This document shows, piece after piece, positions 7,690-17,020 of a stretch of DNA of 64,000 nt (positions within the stretch are counted from its first letter, which is position 1; every line of letters starts with the position of its first letter). The stretch covers positions 31,342-95,341 of the forward strand of contig CALUVH010000004.1 in the NCBI GenBank assembly GCA_944324175.1, read 5' to 3'. The stretch is from Candidatus Gastranaerophilales bacterium (GTDB lineage Bacteria > Cyanobacteriota > Vampirovibrionia > Gastranaerophilales > Gastranaerophilaceae). Made by a program: the position numbers and the translations under genes. The notes under the pieces were generated by a model. That model was not told the origin of the DNA and did not search any database. It saw only the letters and a list, made by a program, of their open reading frames with translations.

Positions 7690-10176
7690 ATGAAAGAAGC
7701 ATATTTTCCACAAGAGATAGAAAAAAAATGGCAAAAGATATGGGAAGATTCAAACGCTTTTAAAACGTTTGATGATAGTGATAAGCCAAAATATTACGCG
7801 CTTTCAATGTTTCCATATCCATCAGGCAAATTACACATGGGTCATGTAAGAAATTACACTATTACCGATGTAATTGCTCGTTTTAAAAAGGCTCAGGGCT
7901 ATAATGTTTTGCATCCGATGGGATGGGATAGCTTCGGATTGCCAGCTGAAAATGCGGCTATGAAGCACGGTGCAGATCCTGCAAAGTGGACTGATGAAAA
8001 TATTGCCTATATGACAAAGCAATTAAAGATGCTAGGACTTTCTTATGATTGGGATAGAGAGGTTGCGACTTGCAAACCTGAATATTATAAGTGGACCCAG
8101 TGGCTTTTTTTGCAGTTGTACAAAAAAGGCTTAGCTTATAAAAAAGAAGCAGCCGTAAATTGGTGTGATAAATGTGCGACGGTACTCGCAAATGAGCAGG
8201 TAATTGATGGTAAATGCTGGCGCTGTGATAGTGTTGTGGAAAAGAAATATCTTTCTCAGTGGTTTTTGAAAATTACTGATTATGCAGAAGTATTATTGAA
8301 AGATTTGGATAAACTCACTGGCTGGGGCGATAATGTAAAAACTATGCAGGCGAATTGGATAGGAAAATCTCAAGGGGCAATTTTCAGATTCCCTGTGGTT
8401 GATGCTCCAAGTGGTGAAAAAATAGAAGTGCCAGTCTATACGACAAGACCTGATACTGTGCATGGTATAACTTATCTTGTCGTTGCACCTGAGTATAAAG
8501 ATATTGAAAAATTAACTACCTCAGAAAATAAAGAAGCGGTAGAGGCTTATCGTGCTAATGCTCGAAAAATGACAGAAATCGAAAGACTTTCTACAGAAAG
8601 GGTCAAGACAGGTGTGCCTCTAGGTACTCATTGTATAAATCCTTTTACTGGTGAAAAATTTCCGCTTTGGACGGCAGATTATGCTTTAGTCGAATACGGT
8701 ACCGGTGCGGTTATGGCTGTTCCGACTCATGATACAAGAGATTTTGATTTCGCAAAAAAATATAATCTTCCAATGAAGGTAGTGATTCAAAATCCTGAAA
8801 ATCCTTCAGATTGCAAAGATGCTGCTTATACTGAGCCTGGGGTTTTAGTCAATTCAAACGAATTTAGTGGAATGAAAAATGAAGAGGCTAAAAAGGCGAT
8901 TACAGAAAAGGCAGTAAAAGGTGGATTTGGTGAATTTAAAACTCAATATAGACTTCGTGACTGGTTAATTTCTCGTCAAAGGTATTGGGGTGCACCAATT
9001 CCTGTTGTTTACTGTGAAAAATGCGGTATACAGCCTGTTCCTGAAGATCAATTGCCTGTTATGTTACCAAAGGATGTTGATTTTAGTGTTGTTGGAAAGT
9101 CTCCGATTTTAACTTCTCCTACATTTTTGGAGACAACTTGTCCTATTTGCGGAGGAAAGGCAAGACGTGAGACTGATACAATGGATACTTTTATTTGCTC
9201 AAGCTGGTATTACTTACGTTATGCTGATGCAAAAAATTCTCAAAAACCTTTTGATAAGGATTTGGTAAATAAATGGCTCCCTGTTGATCAATACGTTGGT
9301 GGCATTGAGCATGCAATTTTACATTTGTTGTATTCAAGATTTTTTACCAAGGCTTTGAAGGATTTAGGTTTGTTAGATTTTGATGAACCATTTAAAAATC
9401 TTTTGACTCAGGGAATGGTGTTAAAAGATGGATCTAAAATGTCAAAGTCAAAGGGTAATACGGTAGATCCTGATGAAATATTCGAAAATTATGGTGCTGA
9501 TACAGCGAGATTATTTATTCTTTCTGATTCACCGCCTGCTCGTGATTTTGATTGGTCTGATGCCGGTGTTGAGGGATGTTATAAATTCCTTAATAGGGTC
9601 TGGAGGCTTGTGGCATCAAATGCCGATGATATAAATCTTGATTACAAATTGGAATTTCCTTTGAAAAAAGAAAATGATGATCTAGTGAGAAATGTTCATA
9701 TCGCAATTAAAGGCGTTACGAATGATATATCAAATGATTTCCAATTCAATACGGTAATTTCAAAGTATCGAGAACTTACAAATTCCATTTACGAATGGCG
9801 TCTAGCTAAAAAAGCGTTAGATGATCAAGATAAAAGTGTTATGAGTTTTTCAATTATTGCATTGTTAAAACTTATGTCCCCTGTTGCTGTTCATTTGTGT
9901 GAAGAAGCTTGGCATGAGCTCGGAGCAAACAGTTCAATCCACGATGAAAAATGGCTTGTATGGGATGAAAACCTTGCTAAAGCGAGCTCAATTACTCTTG
10001 TTGTTCAAGTAAATGGTAAGGTCAAAGACAAAATAGAAGTCGATGAGGCTTTGAGTGAAGATGAACTTAAGGCTGTTGCTTTGGACAGCCCTAAGGTCAG
10101 AGAGTTAACTGAGGGTAAGACTATTGTTAAAACAATTGTTGTACCTAAAAAACTTGTTAACGTTGTTGTAAAATAG
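7690..10176 (+). CDS. leuS: leucyl-tRNA synthetase
   Basis: Class I synthetase of 828 residues, full length for the bacterial type. PYPSGKLHMGHVRN carries the HIGH motif, the CP1 editing domain follows (TTRPDTVHGITYLVV, then YGTGAVMAVPTHDTRD), cysteine pairs (CEKCG; CPICGG) suggest the zinc module, WYYLRYADAKN marks the return to the catalytic core and KMSKSKGN is the second ATP-binding motif, followed by the anticodon-binding and C-terminal domains. Ribosome site GAGGGAG ahead of the ATG. Followed by a bidirectional terminator. Confidence 0.98.
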   Translation: MKEAYFPQEIEKKWQKIWEDSNAFKTFDDSDKPKYYALSMFPYPSGKLHMGHVRNYTITDVIARFKKAQGYNVLHPMGWDSFGLPAENAAMKHGADPAKWTDENIAYMTKQLKMLGLSYDWDREVATCKPEYYKWTQWLFLQLYKKGLAYKKEAAVNWCDKCATVLANEQVIDGKCWRCDSVVEKKYLSQWFLKITDYAEVLLKDLDKLTGWGDNVKTMQANWIGKSQGAIFRFPVVDAPSGEKIEVPVYTTRPDTVHGITYLVVAPEYKDIEKLTTSENKEAVEAYRANARKMTEIERLSTERVKTGVPLGTHCINPFTGEKFPLWTADYALVEYGTGAVMAVPTHDTRDFDFAKKYNLPMKVVIQNPENPSDCKDAAYTEPGVLVNSNEFSGMKNEEAKKAITEKAVKGGFGEFKTQYRLRDWLISRQRYWGAPIPVVYCEKCGIQPVPEDQLPVMLPKDVDFSVVGKSPILTSPTFLETTCPICGGKARRETDTMDTFICSSWYYLRYADAKNSQKPFDKDLVNKWLPVDQYVGGIEHAILHLLYSRFFTKALKDLGLLDFDEPFKNLLTQGMVLKDGSKMSKSKGNTVDPDEIFENYGADTARLFILSDSPPARDFDWSDAGVEGCYKFLNRVWRLVASNADDINLDYKLEFPLKKENDDLVRNVHIAIKGVTNDISNDFQFNTVISKYRELTNSIYEWRLAKKALDDQDKSVMSFSIIALLKLMSPVAVHLCEEAWHELGANSSIHDEKWLVWDENLAKASSITLVVQVNGKVKDKIEVDEALSEDELKAVALDSPKVRELTEGKTIVKTIVVPKKLVNVVVK

Positions 10177-10205
10177 TTTTAAGTAACTTTGATAAAACTG
10201 GGAAT

Positions 10206-10233
10206 AAAGGTTCTTTTTATTAAAAGAACCTTT
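10206..10233. terminator. bidirectional terminator after leuS
   Basis: Perfect 12-bp stem (AAAGGTTCTTTT with AAAAGAACCTTT) and a TATT loop, followed by ATTTTTTG on the plus strand. It sits between two convergent genes and overlaps the last codon of the minus-strand one. Confidence 0.85.
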
Positions 10234-10831
10234 ATTTTTTGTGTAAAAATTCTATAATCTTTTGAAAAAATGTTTTGTTCGCTATTTTTTTGTCTTTTTC
10301 AGGTTGTATAATGTTTATATTTTTAAGCTCTTTGGGTATGTAATACATTGAAATTTCCGGAGTTTCCAAATCTTCCAGAGTTATTTTTTCGGCAATAAAA
10401 TCGTCTACTTGTTTTATTTCAAGCTCATAGAGCGATTCCATTCCAAATTTTCGATACGCTACATGCGGAGGTACTTTACCTTCTTGTGTGTAACAGTCGT
10501 TTGCATAAAGATGAAAACGACCTTCACAACCGGATTTTTGGCTTTCAATCTTTATAAAGTTTAACATCTTTTGAGCAAAGTTATGTTTATGCGATTCAAT
10601 ATAGTATATGTAAACCGATTGAAATTTTTTAAATCCGGGGAAAAAAGGGCTTTTCGAAAATGGTGAAATTGTCTCAATTCCTGTTTGAATTTCTCCAATG
10701 ATTTTCCCTTGTTTGTCCCATATTTTGTATTCATTATAACAAGAACCGTTGGGTAGTTTATAAGTTTTTTTATAGAAAAATTCTTCAGGTAATTTTAAAG
10801 GGGTGTTTTTTATGGGTGGAAATTTAAGCAT
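10232..10831 (-). CDS. GNAT-like protein, hypothetical
   Basis: 199 residues. Between about 65 and 135 the order of elements (strands VYIYYIES, helix KHNFAQKMLNFIKIES, strand GRFHLYAND, then AYRKFGMES) resembles a GCN5-type acetyltransferase, in which a helix after the cofactor loop is followed by a YxxxGF-type motif. The R/QxxGxG/A cofactor loop is not clear, so activity is uncertain. Proteins of this type are common in gut Gastranaerophilales (recollection, not checked). It appears monocistronic and convergent with leuS. A C-terminal Lys-rich tail follows. Confidence 0.6.
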   Translation of the reverse strand: MLKFPPIKNTPLKLPEEFFYKKTYKLPNGSCYNEYKIWDKQGKIIGEIQTGIETISPFSKSPFFPGFKKFQSVYIYYIESHKHNFAQKMLNFIKIESQKSGCEGRFHLYANDCYTQEGKVPPHVAYRKFGMESLYELEIKQVDDFIAEKITLEDLETPEISMYYIPKELKNINIIQPEKDKKIANKTFFQKIIEFLHKK

Positions 10832-10916
10832 ATTGTCTTAAAAATCGTAAATAAAAAAATTGCTACAAAATGTGTATTAATATTTTTAAAATTAAGTCAC
10901 CTATGTTTTTCTGTAT

Positions 10917-10922
10917 TATAAT
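10917..10922 (+). promoter_or_regulatory. -10 box of the murC operon
   Basis: TATAAT 39 bases before the murC start; the -35 region is weak. It probably serves the murC-murB-ddl-ftsQ-nadE run, which has no other obvious promoter. Confidence 0.45.
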
Positions 10923-10961
10923 AGAATTGTAGAAAATAGATAATTTTATAGGGATATTGTT

Positions 10962-12344
10962 TTGATAAAGAAAAAATATTATTTCATCGCAATAGGCGGT
11001 GTTGGGATGAGCGGATTAGCAAAATATTTATTAGAAAACGGATGTGAGGTCTCAGGATCTGATATCTGCGATAGTAAGTATGTTGATAAATTAAGAAAGT
11101 TGGGGGCTGTTGTTCATATAGGACATGATGCTAAAAATGTGCCAAACGACGCTATTGTTGTAGCTAGTACGGCAATAAGAGACGATAATCCAGAGATTAT
11201 CAGGGCAAAAGAACTGGGATTGAATATATATCATCGTTCTGATATTTTGGCTGAAATTTCCCGTTGGGGAAAATTTTTCTTGGGCTTTTCCGGTACACAT
11301 GGTAAGACTACTACAAGCGGATTGTGTTCCTATGTGCTAGAAAAAGCAGGATATAAGCCTTCTTTTGTTGTCGGTGGAATTATTCCTGAACTTGGTGTGA
11401 ATGCTCAATGCGTAGATGGAAAATATTTCGCTGCGGAACTTGATGAAAGTGACGGTACTATAGTTAAATATGCACCTAATATTTGTGTTGTAAATAACTT
11501 AGAGCCTGACCATTTGGATTTTTATAAAGATGGCTTGAAATCAATTTTGGAAACTTTTGAAAAATTTGTCTCAAATATGGACGATGATTCAATATTACTA
11601 GTTAATAATGATTGTAAAGCCTCTGCTTCTATCAAAAGTCATAAGGCTATGACTTTCGGTTTGGAAACTGAAGCGGATTACATGGCAAAAAATATTGTAT
11701 TTGATTCAGAATATACCACGTTTGAGGTGTTTTTTAAGGGTGAATTTTTAACAGAATTAAAGATAATTTTGCGCGGTAGACACAATGTGTATAACGCATT
11801 ATCAGTGTTGGCAAGTCTTCATCAAGCAGGTGTTGACATCGAGTCAGTAAAAGAACATTTTTCCACTTTTGCAGGTATGGGAAGGCGTTTCCAAAAGGTT
11901 GGAGAATTTAATGGAATTACTCTTTATGATGACTATGCTCATCATCCTACAGAAATTAAAGCTACATTATCTTCTACTGCGGGCATGAAAGATAAACATG
12001 TAATCGCTGTTTTTCAGCCACATAGATATACACGACTAAAGAACCTTTGGAATGAGTTTTTGTCTGCATTTACAGGTGTCGATAAAATTATAGTGACTGA
12101 TGTATATGCAGCATCTGAAGACCCTATTGAGGGAATAAATTCTGAAAATTTTGTGTCTCAGCTAGCTAAAAAGTCAGATATTCCTTGTGAATATCTTTCA
12201 GGTAATATGAATGATGTTGCCAAAAAACTATTATCTGAATTAAAATCAGGAGATGTGGTAATTGGTTTGGGTGCGGGTACAATTACTAATTTGGGTAAAG
12301 AGTTGTTAGCATTAAAGGATGAGGTGCTTGACGTTGTTAGTTGA
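10962..12344 (+). CDS. murC: UDP-N-acetylmuramate--L-alanine ligase
   Basis: Cytoplasmic Mur ligase that adds L-Ala to UDP-MurNAc, the first amino acid of the peptidoglycan stem. 460 residues: N-terminal Rossmann domain (FIAIGGVGMSGLAKYL), ATP loop GTHGKTTTSG, the metal-site region AAELDESDGT, central motif DHLDFYKDG and the C-terminal ligase domain with DDYAHHPTEI and FQPHRYTR. The start is a TTG, preceded by TAGGGATA; no ATG in this frame would include the Rossmann strand. It overlaps murB by 26 bases, or 11 if murB starts at its TTG. Confidence 0.97.
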   Translation: MIKKKYYFIAIGGVGMSGLAKYLLENGCEVSGSDICDSKYVDKLRKLGAVVHIGHDAKNVPNDAIVVASTAIRDDNPEIIRAKELGLNIYHRSDILAEISRWGKFFLGFSGTHGKTTTSGLCSYVLEKAGYKPSFVVGGIIPELGVNAQCVDGKYFAAELDESDGTIVKYAPNICVVNNLEPDHLDFYKDGLKSILETFEKFVSNMDDDSILLVNNDCKASASIKSHKAMTFGLETEADYMAKNIVFDSEYTTFEVFFKGEFLTELKIILRGRHNVYNALSVLASLHQAGVDIESVKEHFSTFAGMGRRFQKVGEFNGITLYDDYAHHPTEIKATLSSTAGMKDKHVIAVFQPHRYTRLKNLWNEFLSAFTGVDKIIVTDVYAASEDPIEGINSENFVSQLAKKSDIPCEYLSGNMNDVAKKLLSELKSGDVVIGLGAGTITNLGKELLALKDEVLDVVS

Positions 12345-13251
12345 AAATGATTTTGAAGTTAAAAAACTTACATCATTTAAAATTGGCGGTGTTGTGCGTC
12401 GTGTAATTTTCCCTGAAAGCGTTGATGAATTTATTGCGTCTTTGGAGTCTTGTCCTGAGGCTTTCGTGTTTGGTAATATGTCAAATGTTCTTGTATCTTC
12501 TGATGGTTTTGATGGAACGCTAATTCTGACTACCAAAATGAAAAATTACAATATTAAAGAAAATTTGGTTAAGGCAGAGTGTGGAATTAAAGGTCCAAAA
12601 CTTTCTCAGATTGTTGCAGAAAAGGGATTAAGCGGTCTAGAGTTTATGATAGCTTTCCCAGGGTCTATCGGCGGTGAGGTGTTTATGAATGCTGGAGCAC
12701 ATGGACAATCAGTTCAGGATGTTTTTGTCGAGGGTGATTTTTTTGATAAAACAGCAAGGCAGGTTGTAACTTTAACCAAAAAAGATATGAATTTTTCATA
12801 TCGTACATCGGTTTGTCAAAAGCAAGAGTTAATTGTCTTAAATGCAACTTTTGAGTTGGAAGAAAAAGATGTTGATTTGATAAAAGTAAAAATGCAAGAA
12901 AATTTACAGTTTCGTCATTCACATCAGCCTTCACTGGCTTTACCTAATTGTGGCAGTGTATTTAGAAATCCTGAAGGGAATTCTGCAGGACGTCTTTTGG
13001 AGTCTGTTGGTGTAAAGTCCTTTAAAATAGGTGGAGCGAAAGTTTGGGAAGGACATGCTAATTTTATAATTAATGAAAATAAAGCAACTTCTACTGATGT
13101 ATTAGAGTTAATGCTTAAAATGCAAAGTGAAGTAAGAGAAAAGTATAATATAGAACTGATGCCTGAGGTGCGTTATCTCGGCAACAATAGTAGGAAAGAG
13201 GAAGATATATGCAAGATATTATATCAAAGTTTAAAAAAAATGCAAAAATAG
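12319..13251 (+). CDS. murB: UDP-N-acetylenolpyruvoylglucosamine reductase
   Basis: FAD enzyme that reduces the enolpyruvyl group to give UDP-MurNAc, the substrate of MurC next door. 310 residues: FAD-binding domain with LTSFKIGGVV, the motif GLSGLEFMIAFPGSIGG and MNAGAHGQ; substrate domain with the catalytic Ser in NCGSVFRNP and the conserved Glu in PEVRYLG. The C-terminal tail beyond PEVRYLG is about 25 residues. The ATG at 12319 lies within murC; a TTG at 12334, preceded by GAGGTG, may be the real start and would drop five residues. The gene overlaps ddl by 43 bases. Confidence 0.96.
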   Translation: MRCLTLLVENDFEVKKLTSFKIGGVVRRVIFPESVDEFIASLESCPEAFVFGNMSNVLVSSDGFDGTLILTTKMKNYNIKENLVKAECGIKGPKLSQIVAEKGLSGLEFMIAFPGSIGGEVFMNAGAHGQSVQDVFVEGDFFDKTARQVVTLTKKDMNFSYRTSVCQKQELIVLNATFELEEKDVDLIKVKMQENLQFRHSHQPSLALPNCGSVFRNPEGNSAGRLLESVGVKSFKIGGAKVWEGHANFIINENKATSTDVLELMLKMQSEVREKYNIELMPEVRYLGNNSRKEEDICKILYQSLKKMQK

Positions 13252-14159
13252 CTGTATTAAACGGTGGTATGTCATCGGAGGCCGAAATTTCAAGACGTTC
13301 AGGAAAGGGTTGTTATGAGGCTTTGAAACGCTTGGGATTTACTAATGTTGATTTAATAGAAGTTGATGAAAATATAGCAGAAAAATTAAAATCAGGTAAC
13401 TATGATGTTGCATACAATGCTTTGCATGGTAAATATGGCGAGGATGGTTGTATTCAAGGCATATTAGAAATCTTAAAAATCCCATATACAGGTTGTGGGG
13501 TTATGGCTAGTGCAGTTTGTATGAACAAAGAATATACAAAAAGAATTTTATCTTCTTGTAAAGATATTCCTCTTATTAAGTCAGTTTTTATTCGCAAGGG
13601 TGATGATGTAATGGAGTTAACAAAAGAGTTAAGATATCCGCTAATCACAAAACCTGTATGTGAAGGCTCAAGTTTTGGTATGACAAAAGTTAACTCAGCT
13701 GATGAATTGTTGGATGCCTACAATGAGGCTGCTAAATATAATAATGATGTATTAATTGAAGAGTATTTGGTTGGTGTAGGCTGTACTGTTGGAGTTTTGG
13801 AATGTAATGGAGAACCGTTTGCGACTGAAATTCTTGAATTACGACCTAAAAATGAGTGGTATGATTACGAAGCAAAATACACCAAGGGAATGACGGAGTT
13901 TATTCTTCCTGCTGAATTAAGTGAAAATATGACAAAAAGAGTAAAAGAAATCGCGGTAAAATCAGCGGAAATTTCAGGTTGTAGAGGTGTTTGTCGTGTA
14001 GACTTTTTGGTCGTTGATGATATTCCTTATGTTTTGGAAATCAATACAAGCCCAGGTATGACAGAGACCAGTGATTTACCTGCGCAGGCTGCTGCAATGG
14101 GTATTAATTATGACGAATTGGTACTTTTAATATTGAATAGTGCAGGTTTGGATAAGTAA
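13209..14159 (+). CDS. ddl: D-alanine--D-alanine ligase
   Basis: ATP-grasp ligase producing the D-Ala-D-Ala dipeptide for peptidoglycan. 316 residues: VLNGGMSSEAEISRRSG at the N-terminus, NALHGKYGEDGCIQG, YTGCGVMASA, KPVCEGSSFGMTKV, then the metal-binding end VDFLVVDDIPYVLEINTSPG. The ATG at 13209 lies inside murB and is preceded by GAGGAAG. The stop overlaps the ftsQ start (TAATG). The order murC-murB-ddl-ftsQ is a conserved division and wall segment. Confidence 0.97.
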   Translation: MQDIISKFKKNAKIAVLNGGMSSEAEISRRSGKGCYEALKRLGFTNVDLIEVDENIAEKLKSGNYDVAYNALHGKYGEDGCIQGILEILKIPYTGCGVMASAVCMNKEYTKRILSSCKDIPLIKSVFIRKGDDVMELTKELRYPLITKPVCEGSSFGMTKVNSADELLDAYNEAAKYNNDVLIEEYLVGVGCTVGVLECNGEPFATEILELRPKNEWYDYEAKYTKGMTEFILPAELSENMTKRVKEIAVKSAEISGCRGVCRVDFLVVDDIPYVLEINTSPGMTETSDLPAQAAAMGINYDELVLLILNSAGLDK

Positions 14160-15031
14160 TGGTAGAAAAGAAAGATAAGAAAAAAAATAATAATTTAGAA
14201 ATAGTTGGTGATAGACGTTTTGTGCAGACCAAGCGACGTGAAAGAAAAGTTCGTAAAGGACGTATGCGTCGTGAGCGTTTGCGAGTGTTTTTGAGATTTT
14301 TGTTTATTATTTTTGCGGCTTATCTTATATACTTTTTGTCTAAACTACCTCAGATGTATTTGCCTAAAAATGCTTTTAGCATAGTAAATAGTGTGGCGGT
14401 ACAAATAATAAATAATAAAATAGTACCAACACATAAAATATTAACTGTATTAAGTGGAATACCGGTCCCTAATCGTCCTATTTATCTTGCAAAGACTGAT
14501 AAAATAGAAAAAACGATTAAACAGTTACCTCCTGTAGCCGATGTCTATGTTAGACGTTATGCTTTTCCGGCTCGTGTACAGATAATTATAAAAGAACGTA
14601 TACCGGTTTTGTTGATTGCTCCTGACGTTAAAGCTTCACCTGTTGCTTATTTCACGCAAGATGGCAAGTTAATCGGTCGTGAATATCTTCCTTTAAAAAC
14701 TAATGCTCATCCTTTATTGGTTTTATCTTACGGAAATAAAGGTGATGATTATAAAAATTGGGATTTGGAACGTGTAAATGATATTTTGAAAATAGCAAGA
14801 TATGTGGAAATGTATTCGCATGAGAAAGTTGAATATGTTGATTGTCGAAATCCTAGTGATATATTTGTAAAAATTTCCTCAATAACTATTCGTGTTGGAA
14901 AACCTGATGGACAGATATTTAATCGTATTGCTCGCCTTCCTTCTATATTGCCACAAGTTAAGTTGCTTGATAGTAAAATAAAATATTTGGATTTAAGTTG
15001 GGAGAAGGTTAATTACTTAAAACTTGAATAA
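14159..15031 (+). CDS. ftsQ: FtsQ-type cell division protein
   Basis: 290 residues with a strongly basic cytoplasmic N-terminus (~1-45, Lys and Arg rich), one membrane segment (~48-68, FIIFAAYLIYFLS), then an extracytoplasmic POTRA-like domain (IEKTIKQLPPVADVYVRRYAF and VQIIIKERIPVLLI) and a second domain ending LDLSWEKVNYLK. FtsQ/DivIB links early and late divisome proteins at the septum. Translationally coupled to ddl by TAATG. No catalytic residues are expected in this family. Confidence 0.9.
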   Translation: MVEKKDKKKNNNLEIVGDRRFVQTKRRERKVRKGRMRRERLRVFLRFLFIIFAAYLIYFLSKLPQMYLPKNAFSIVNSVAVQIINNKIVPTHKILTVLSGIPVPNRPIYLAKTDKIEKTIKQLPPVADVYVRRYAFPARVQIIIKERIPVLLIAPDVKASPVAYFTQDGKLIGREYLPLKTNAHPLLVLSYGNKGDDYKNWDLERVNDILKIARYVEMYSHEKVEYVDCRNPSDIFVKISSITIRVGKPDGQIFNRIARLPSILPQVKLLDSKIKYLDLSWEKVNYLKLE

Positions 15032-15042
15032 GGAGAATAGAT

Positions 15043-16449
15043 ATGAAAATTACATTAGCCCAAATAAAATTAAGAATTGGAGATTTTGATTATAATTTTG
15101 ATAGTGTTAGAAATGCACTGCAAAAGTCATCAGGTGATATTATCATCTTGCCTCAGTGTGATATTGAATCTATAGGTGGTAAGGATCTAATTCTTGATAT
15201 GGACGTGCAACAGGCTCAGTGTGATTTTTATGAAAAAATTGCAATGACTTTCCCTCACAAAAATATATTATTAGGTGATATTTTAATAACAAATGGTGAA
15301 GTTTTAATATCAGATGACGGTTACTATTCAATAGCAGATAAGAAAATATATGTTTCTGATACCTATGAGGAAAATGTAGAATGTGATTTGTATGTGTTGG
15401 CACATAATCGTTATTTTTCTATTAATACTTATTCTGATTTTATTGATAGTATTCAGTCAAAATCTGATCTGGTGTATATAAATGCTTTATCATTAGCTGA
15501 TGAAAGTGTCTATGCCGGTGGAAGTTTTGCTAAAAATTCTAAGAACAAAATAATTCATCAATCACCTTTATGCAAAGAAGAAATTGTAGAGTTGGATTTT
15601 GCGAAAACCGTTGAATTTAATGATATTCAAATGGAAGCCCAACTGTTGGAAGTTATTAAATTTGCGCTAAAAGAATATTGTGATTGCTCAGGTTTTAAAA
15701 AAGTAATTTTAGGTCTATCAGGTGGTATAGATAGCGCATTGACTGCTGCTTTGGCTGTTGAAGCTTTAGGAAGGGATAATGTTTTTGGAGTTTTAATGCC
15801 GAGTATGTTCTCTTCTCAAGGAAGTGTTGATGATGCTTTAGCGCTTGCCAAGAATTTAGGTATTAAAACTATGCAAGAACCGATTACAGAACTATTCAAT
15901 TCTTTTATGGCTGACAGAAAAAGGATGCATGATTTGGCAGAAGAGAATTTACAGGCACGATTACGTGGATTGATTTTAATGTTTTATTCCAATCGTGAAA
16001 ACATGCTACTGCTTTCGACAGGAAATAAGTCTGAGGCAGCTATGGGATTTGGAACCTTATATGGTGATTTGGCAGGCGGATATAACTTGATATGTGATTT
16101 GACTAAAAAAAATGTGTATAAATTAGCAAAATATATTAATCGAAATAGCGAAATTATTCCGCAAAATACCATTGATAAAGCGCCATCTGCAGAGTTACAT
16201 CCAAACCAAAAGGATTCTGACAGATTGCCAGAATATGAAATTCTTGATGAAATTATCGAGATGTACCTTGAAAAAAGATGCCCGAAGTCTGAAATTTATG
16301 AAAAATTTGACAAAAAAATAGTGGATGAAGTTGTAAGAAAAATTCACCGTTTTCAGTTCAAGCGTAAACAAAGTTGCTTAGGAATACGCCTAACTGATAA
16401 CTCTTTTACTTCAGGTGTTAATCTTCCTGTTGTTCAAAGATTTTTTTAG
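15043..16449 (+). CDS. nadE: NAD synthetase with an eroded glutaminase domain
   Basis: 468 residues, shorter than the usual ~540-560 of two-domain NadE. The C-terminal synthetase domain is intact: P-loop GLSGGIDSALTAALA (Ser226-Ser231), STGNKSEAAMGFGTLYGD, KAPSAELHPNQKDSD, and the end FKRKQSCLGIRLTDNSF. The N-terminal ~190 residues keep the nitrilase fold outline (MKITLAQIKLRIGDF, then the GGSFAKN region) but not its Glu-Lys-Cys triad: FPEL reads LPQC (Gln38) and no CEDxW cysteine motif is present. It may therefore use free ammonia. AGGAG precedes the ATG; 11 bases after ftsQ. Confidence 0.92.
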   Translation: MKITLAQIKLRIGDFDYNFDSVRNALQKSSGDIIILPQCDIESIGGKDLILDMDVQQAQCDFYEKIAMTFPHKNILLGDILITNGEVLISDDGYYSIADKKIYVSDTYEENVECDLYVLAHNRYFSINTYSDFIDSIQSKSDLVYINALSLADESVYAGGSFAKNSKNKIIHQSPLCKEEIVELDFAKTVEFNDIQMEAQLLEVIKFALKEYCDCSGFKKVILGLSGGIDSALTAALAVEALGRDNVFGVLMPSMFSSQGSVDDALALAKNLGIKTMQEPITELFNSFMADRKRMHDLAEENLQARLRGLILMFYSNRENMLLLSTGNKSEAAMGFGTLYGDLAGGYNLICDLTKKNVYKLAKYINRNSEIIPQNTIDKAPSAELHPNQKDSDRLPEYEILDEIIEMYLEKRCPKSEIYEKFDKKIVDEVVRKIHRFQFKRKQSCLGIRLTDNSFTSGVNLPVVQRFF

Positions 16450-16452
16450 GCT

Positions 16453-16827
16453 TTATATAGGAAATATGCAAATGTATCTGTGAGATTCTTTTATTTCTTC
16501 TGCTATTGACATTCTTGTGTCATATGGTAAATCATGTAGCATTTGCATAGCAGTTCTTACAGTTGAGTTGGTGTCGTACCAGCGTGTCCTTCGAGTGTCA
16601 TTGTATCCAGCATATATTGAATCAAGAAGCTCATCTATGTTTTCATATTCTAAACTTAGCACCTTTTTGTTGATAATAACTTTTATTATCATCAATGCAA
16701 CTTTTGTTTTTATTTCATCATTAGAGTATTCAAGTTTTGAAATAATACGAGATAGTTCAGAATCGTCATCATACCAACGTCTTGTATAATTATCTGATGC
16801 TTTTTCATAAGAATTTGGGGTAATCAT
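16453..16827 (-). CDS. small protein with two WYD repeats, unknown
   Basis: 124 residues with an internal duplication of about 35 residues: TRRWYDDDSELSRIISKLEY near 15-35 and TRWYDTNSTVRTAMQMLHDL near 81-100, each followed by a helix (KTKVALMIIKVI; MSIAEEIKES). Each unit looks like an RRWYD turn plus two helices. No signal peptide or membrane segment. It converges on nadE, ending three bases after it, and has GAAAGGACAAC before the ATG. I do not recognise the family. Confidence 0.65.
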   Translation of the reverse strand: MITPNSYEKASDNYTRRWYDDDSELSRIISKLEYSNDEIKTKVALMIIKVIINKKVLSLEYENIDELLDSIYAGYNDTRRTRWYDTNSTVRTAMQMLHDLPYDTRMSIAEEIKESHRYICIFPI

Positions 16828-16971
16828 AGTTGTCCTTTCTTGGTTATATTATAATCTATGCACTTCTATTAATCCCTATAGTGTATTGTACCCATTTTGT
16901 TAAAAAAAATAACATTCCCTCATTAAAAAGCATTAACTCTTTAGGATGATGTTTTTTTTGTAAAAATAGTG

Positions 16972-16977
16972 TATAAT
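16972..16977 (+). promoter_or_regulatory. -10 box upstream of the MBL-fold gene
   Basis: TATAAT in an AT-rich stretch, 43 bases before the ATG at 17021; the -35 region is poor. Confidence 0.4.
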
Positions 16978-17020
16978 ACCTATAGTTATTGATCAGGACG
17001 TAGAATAGACGGGGTATTAT

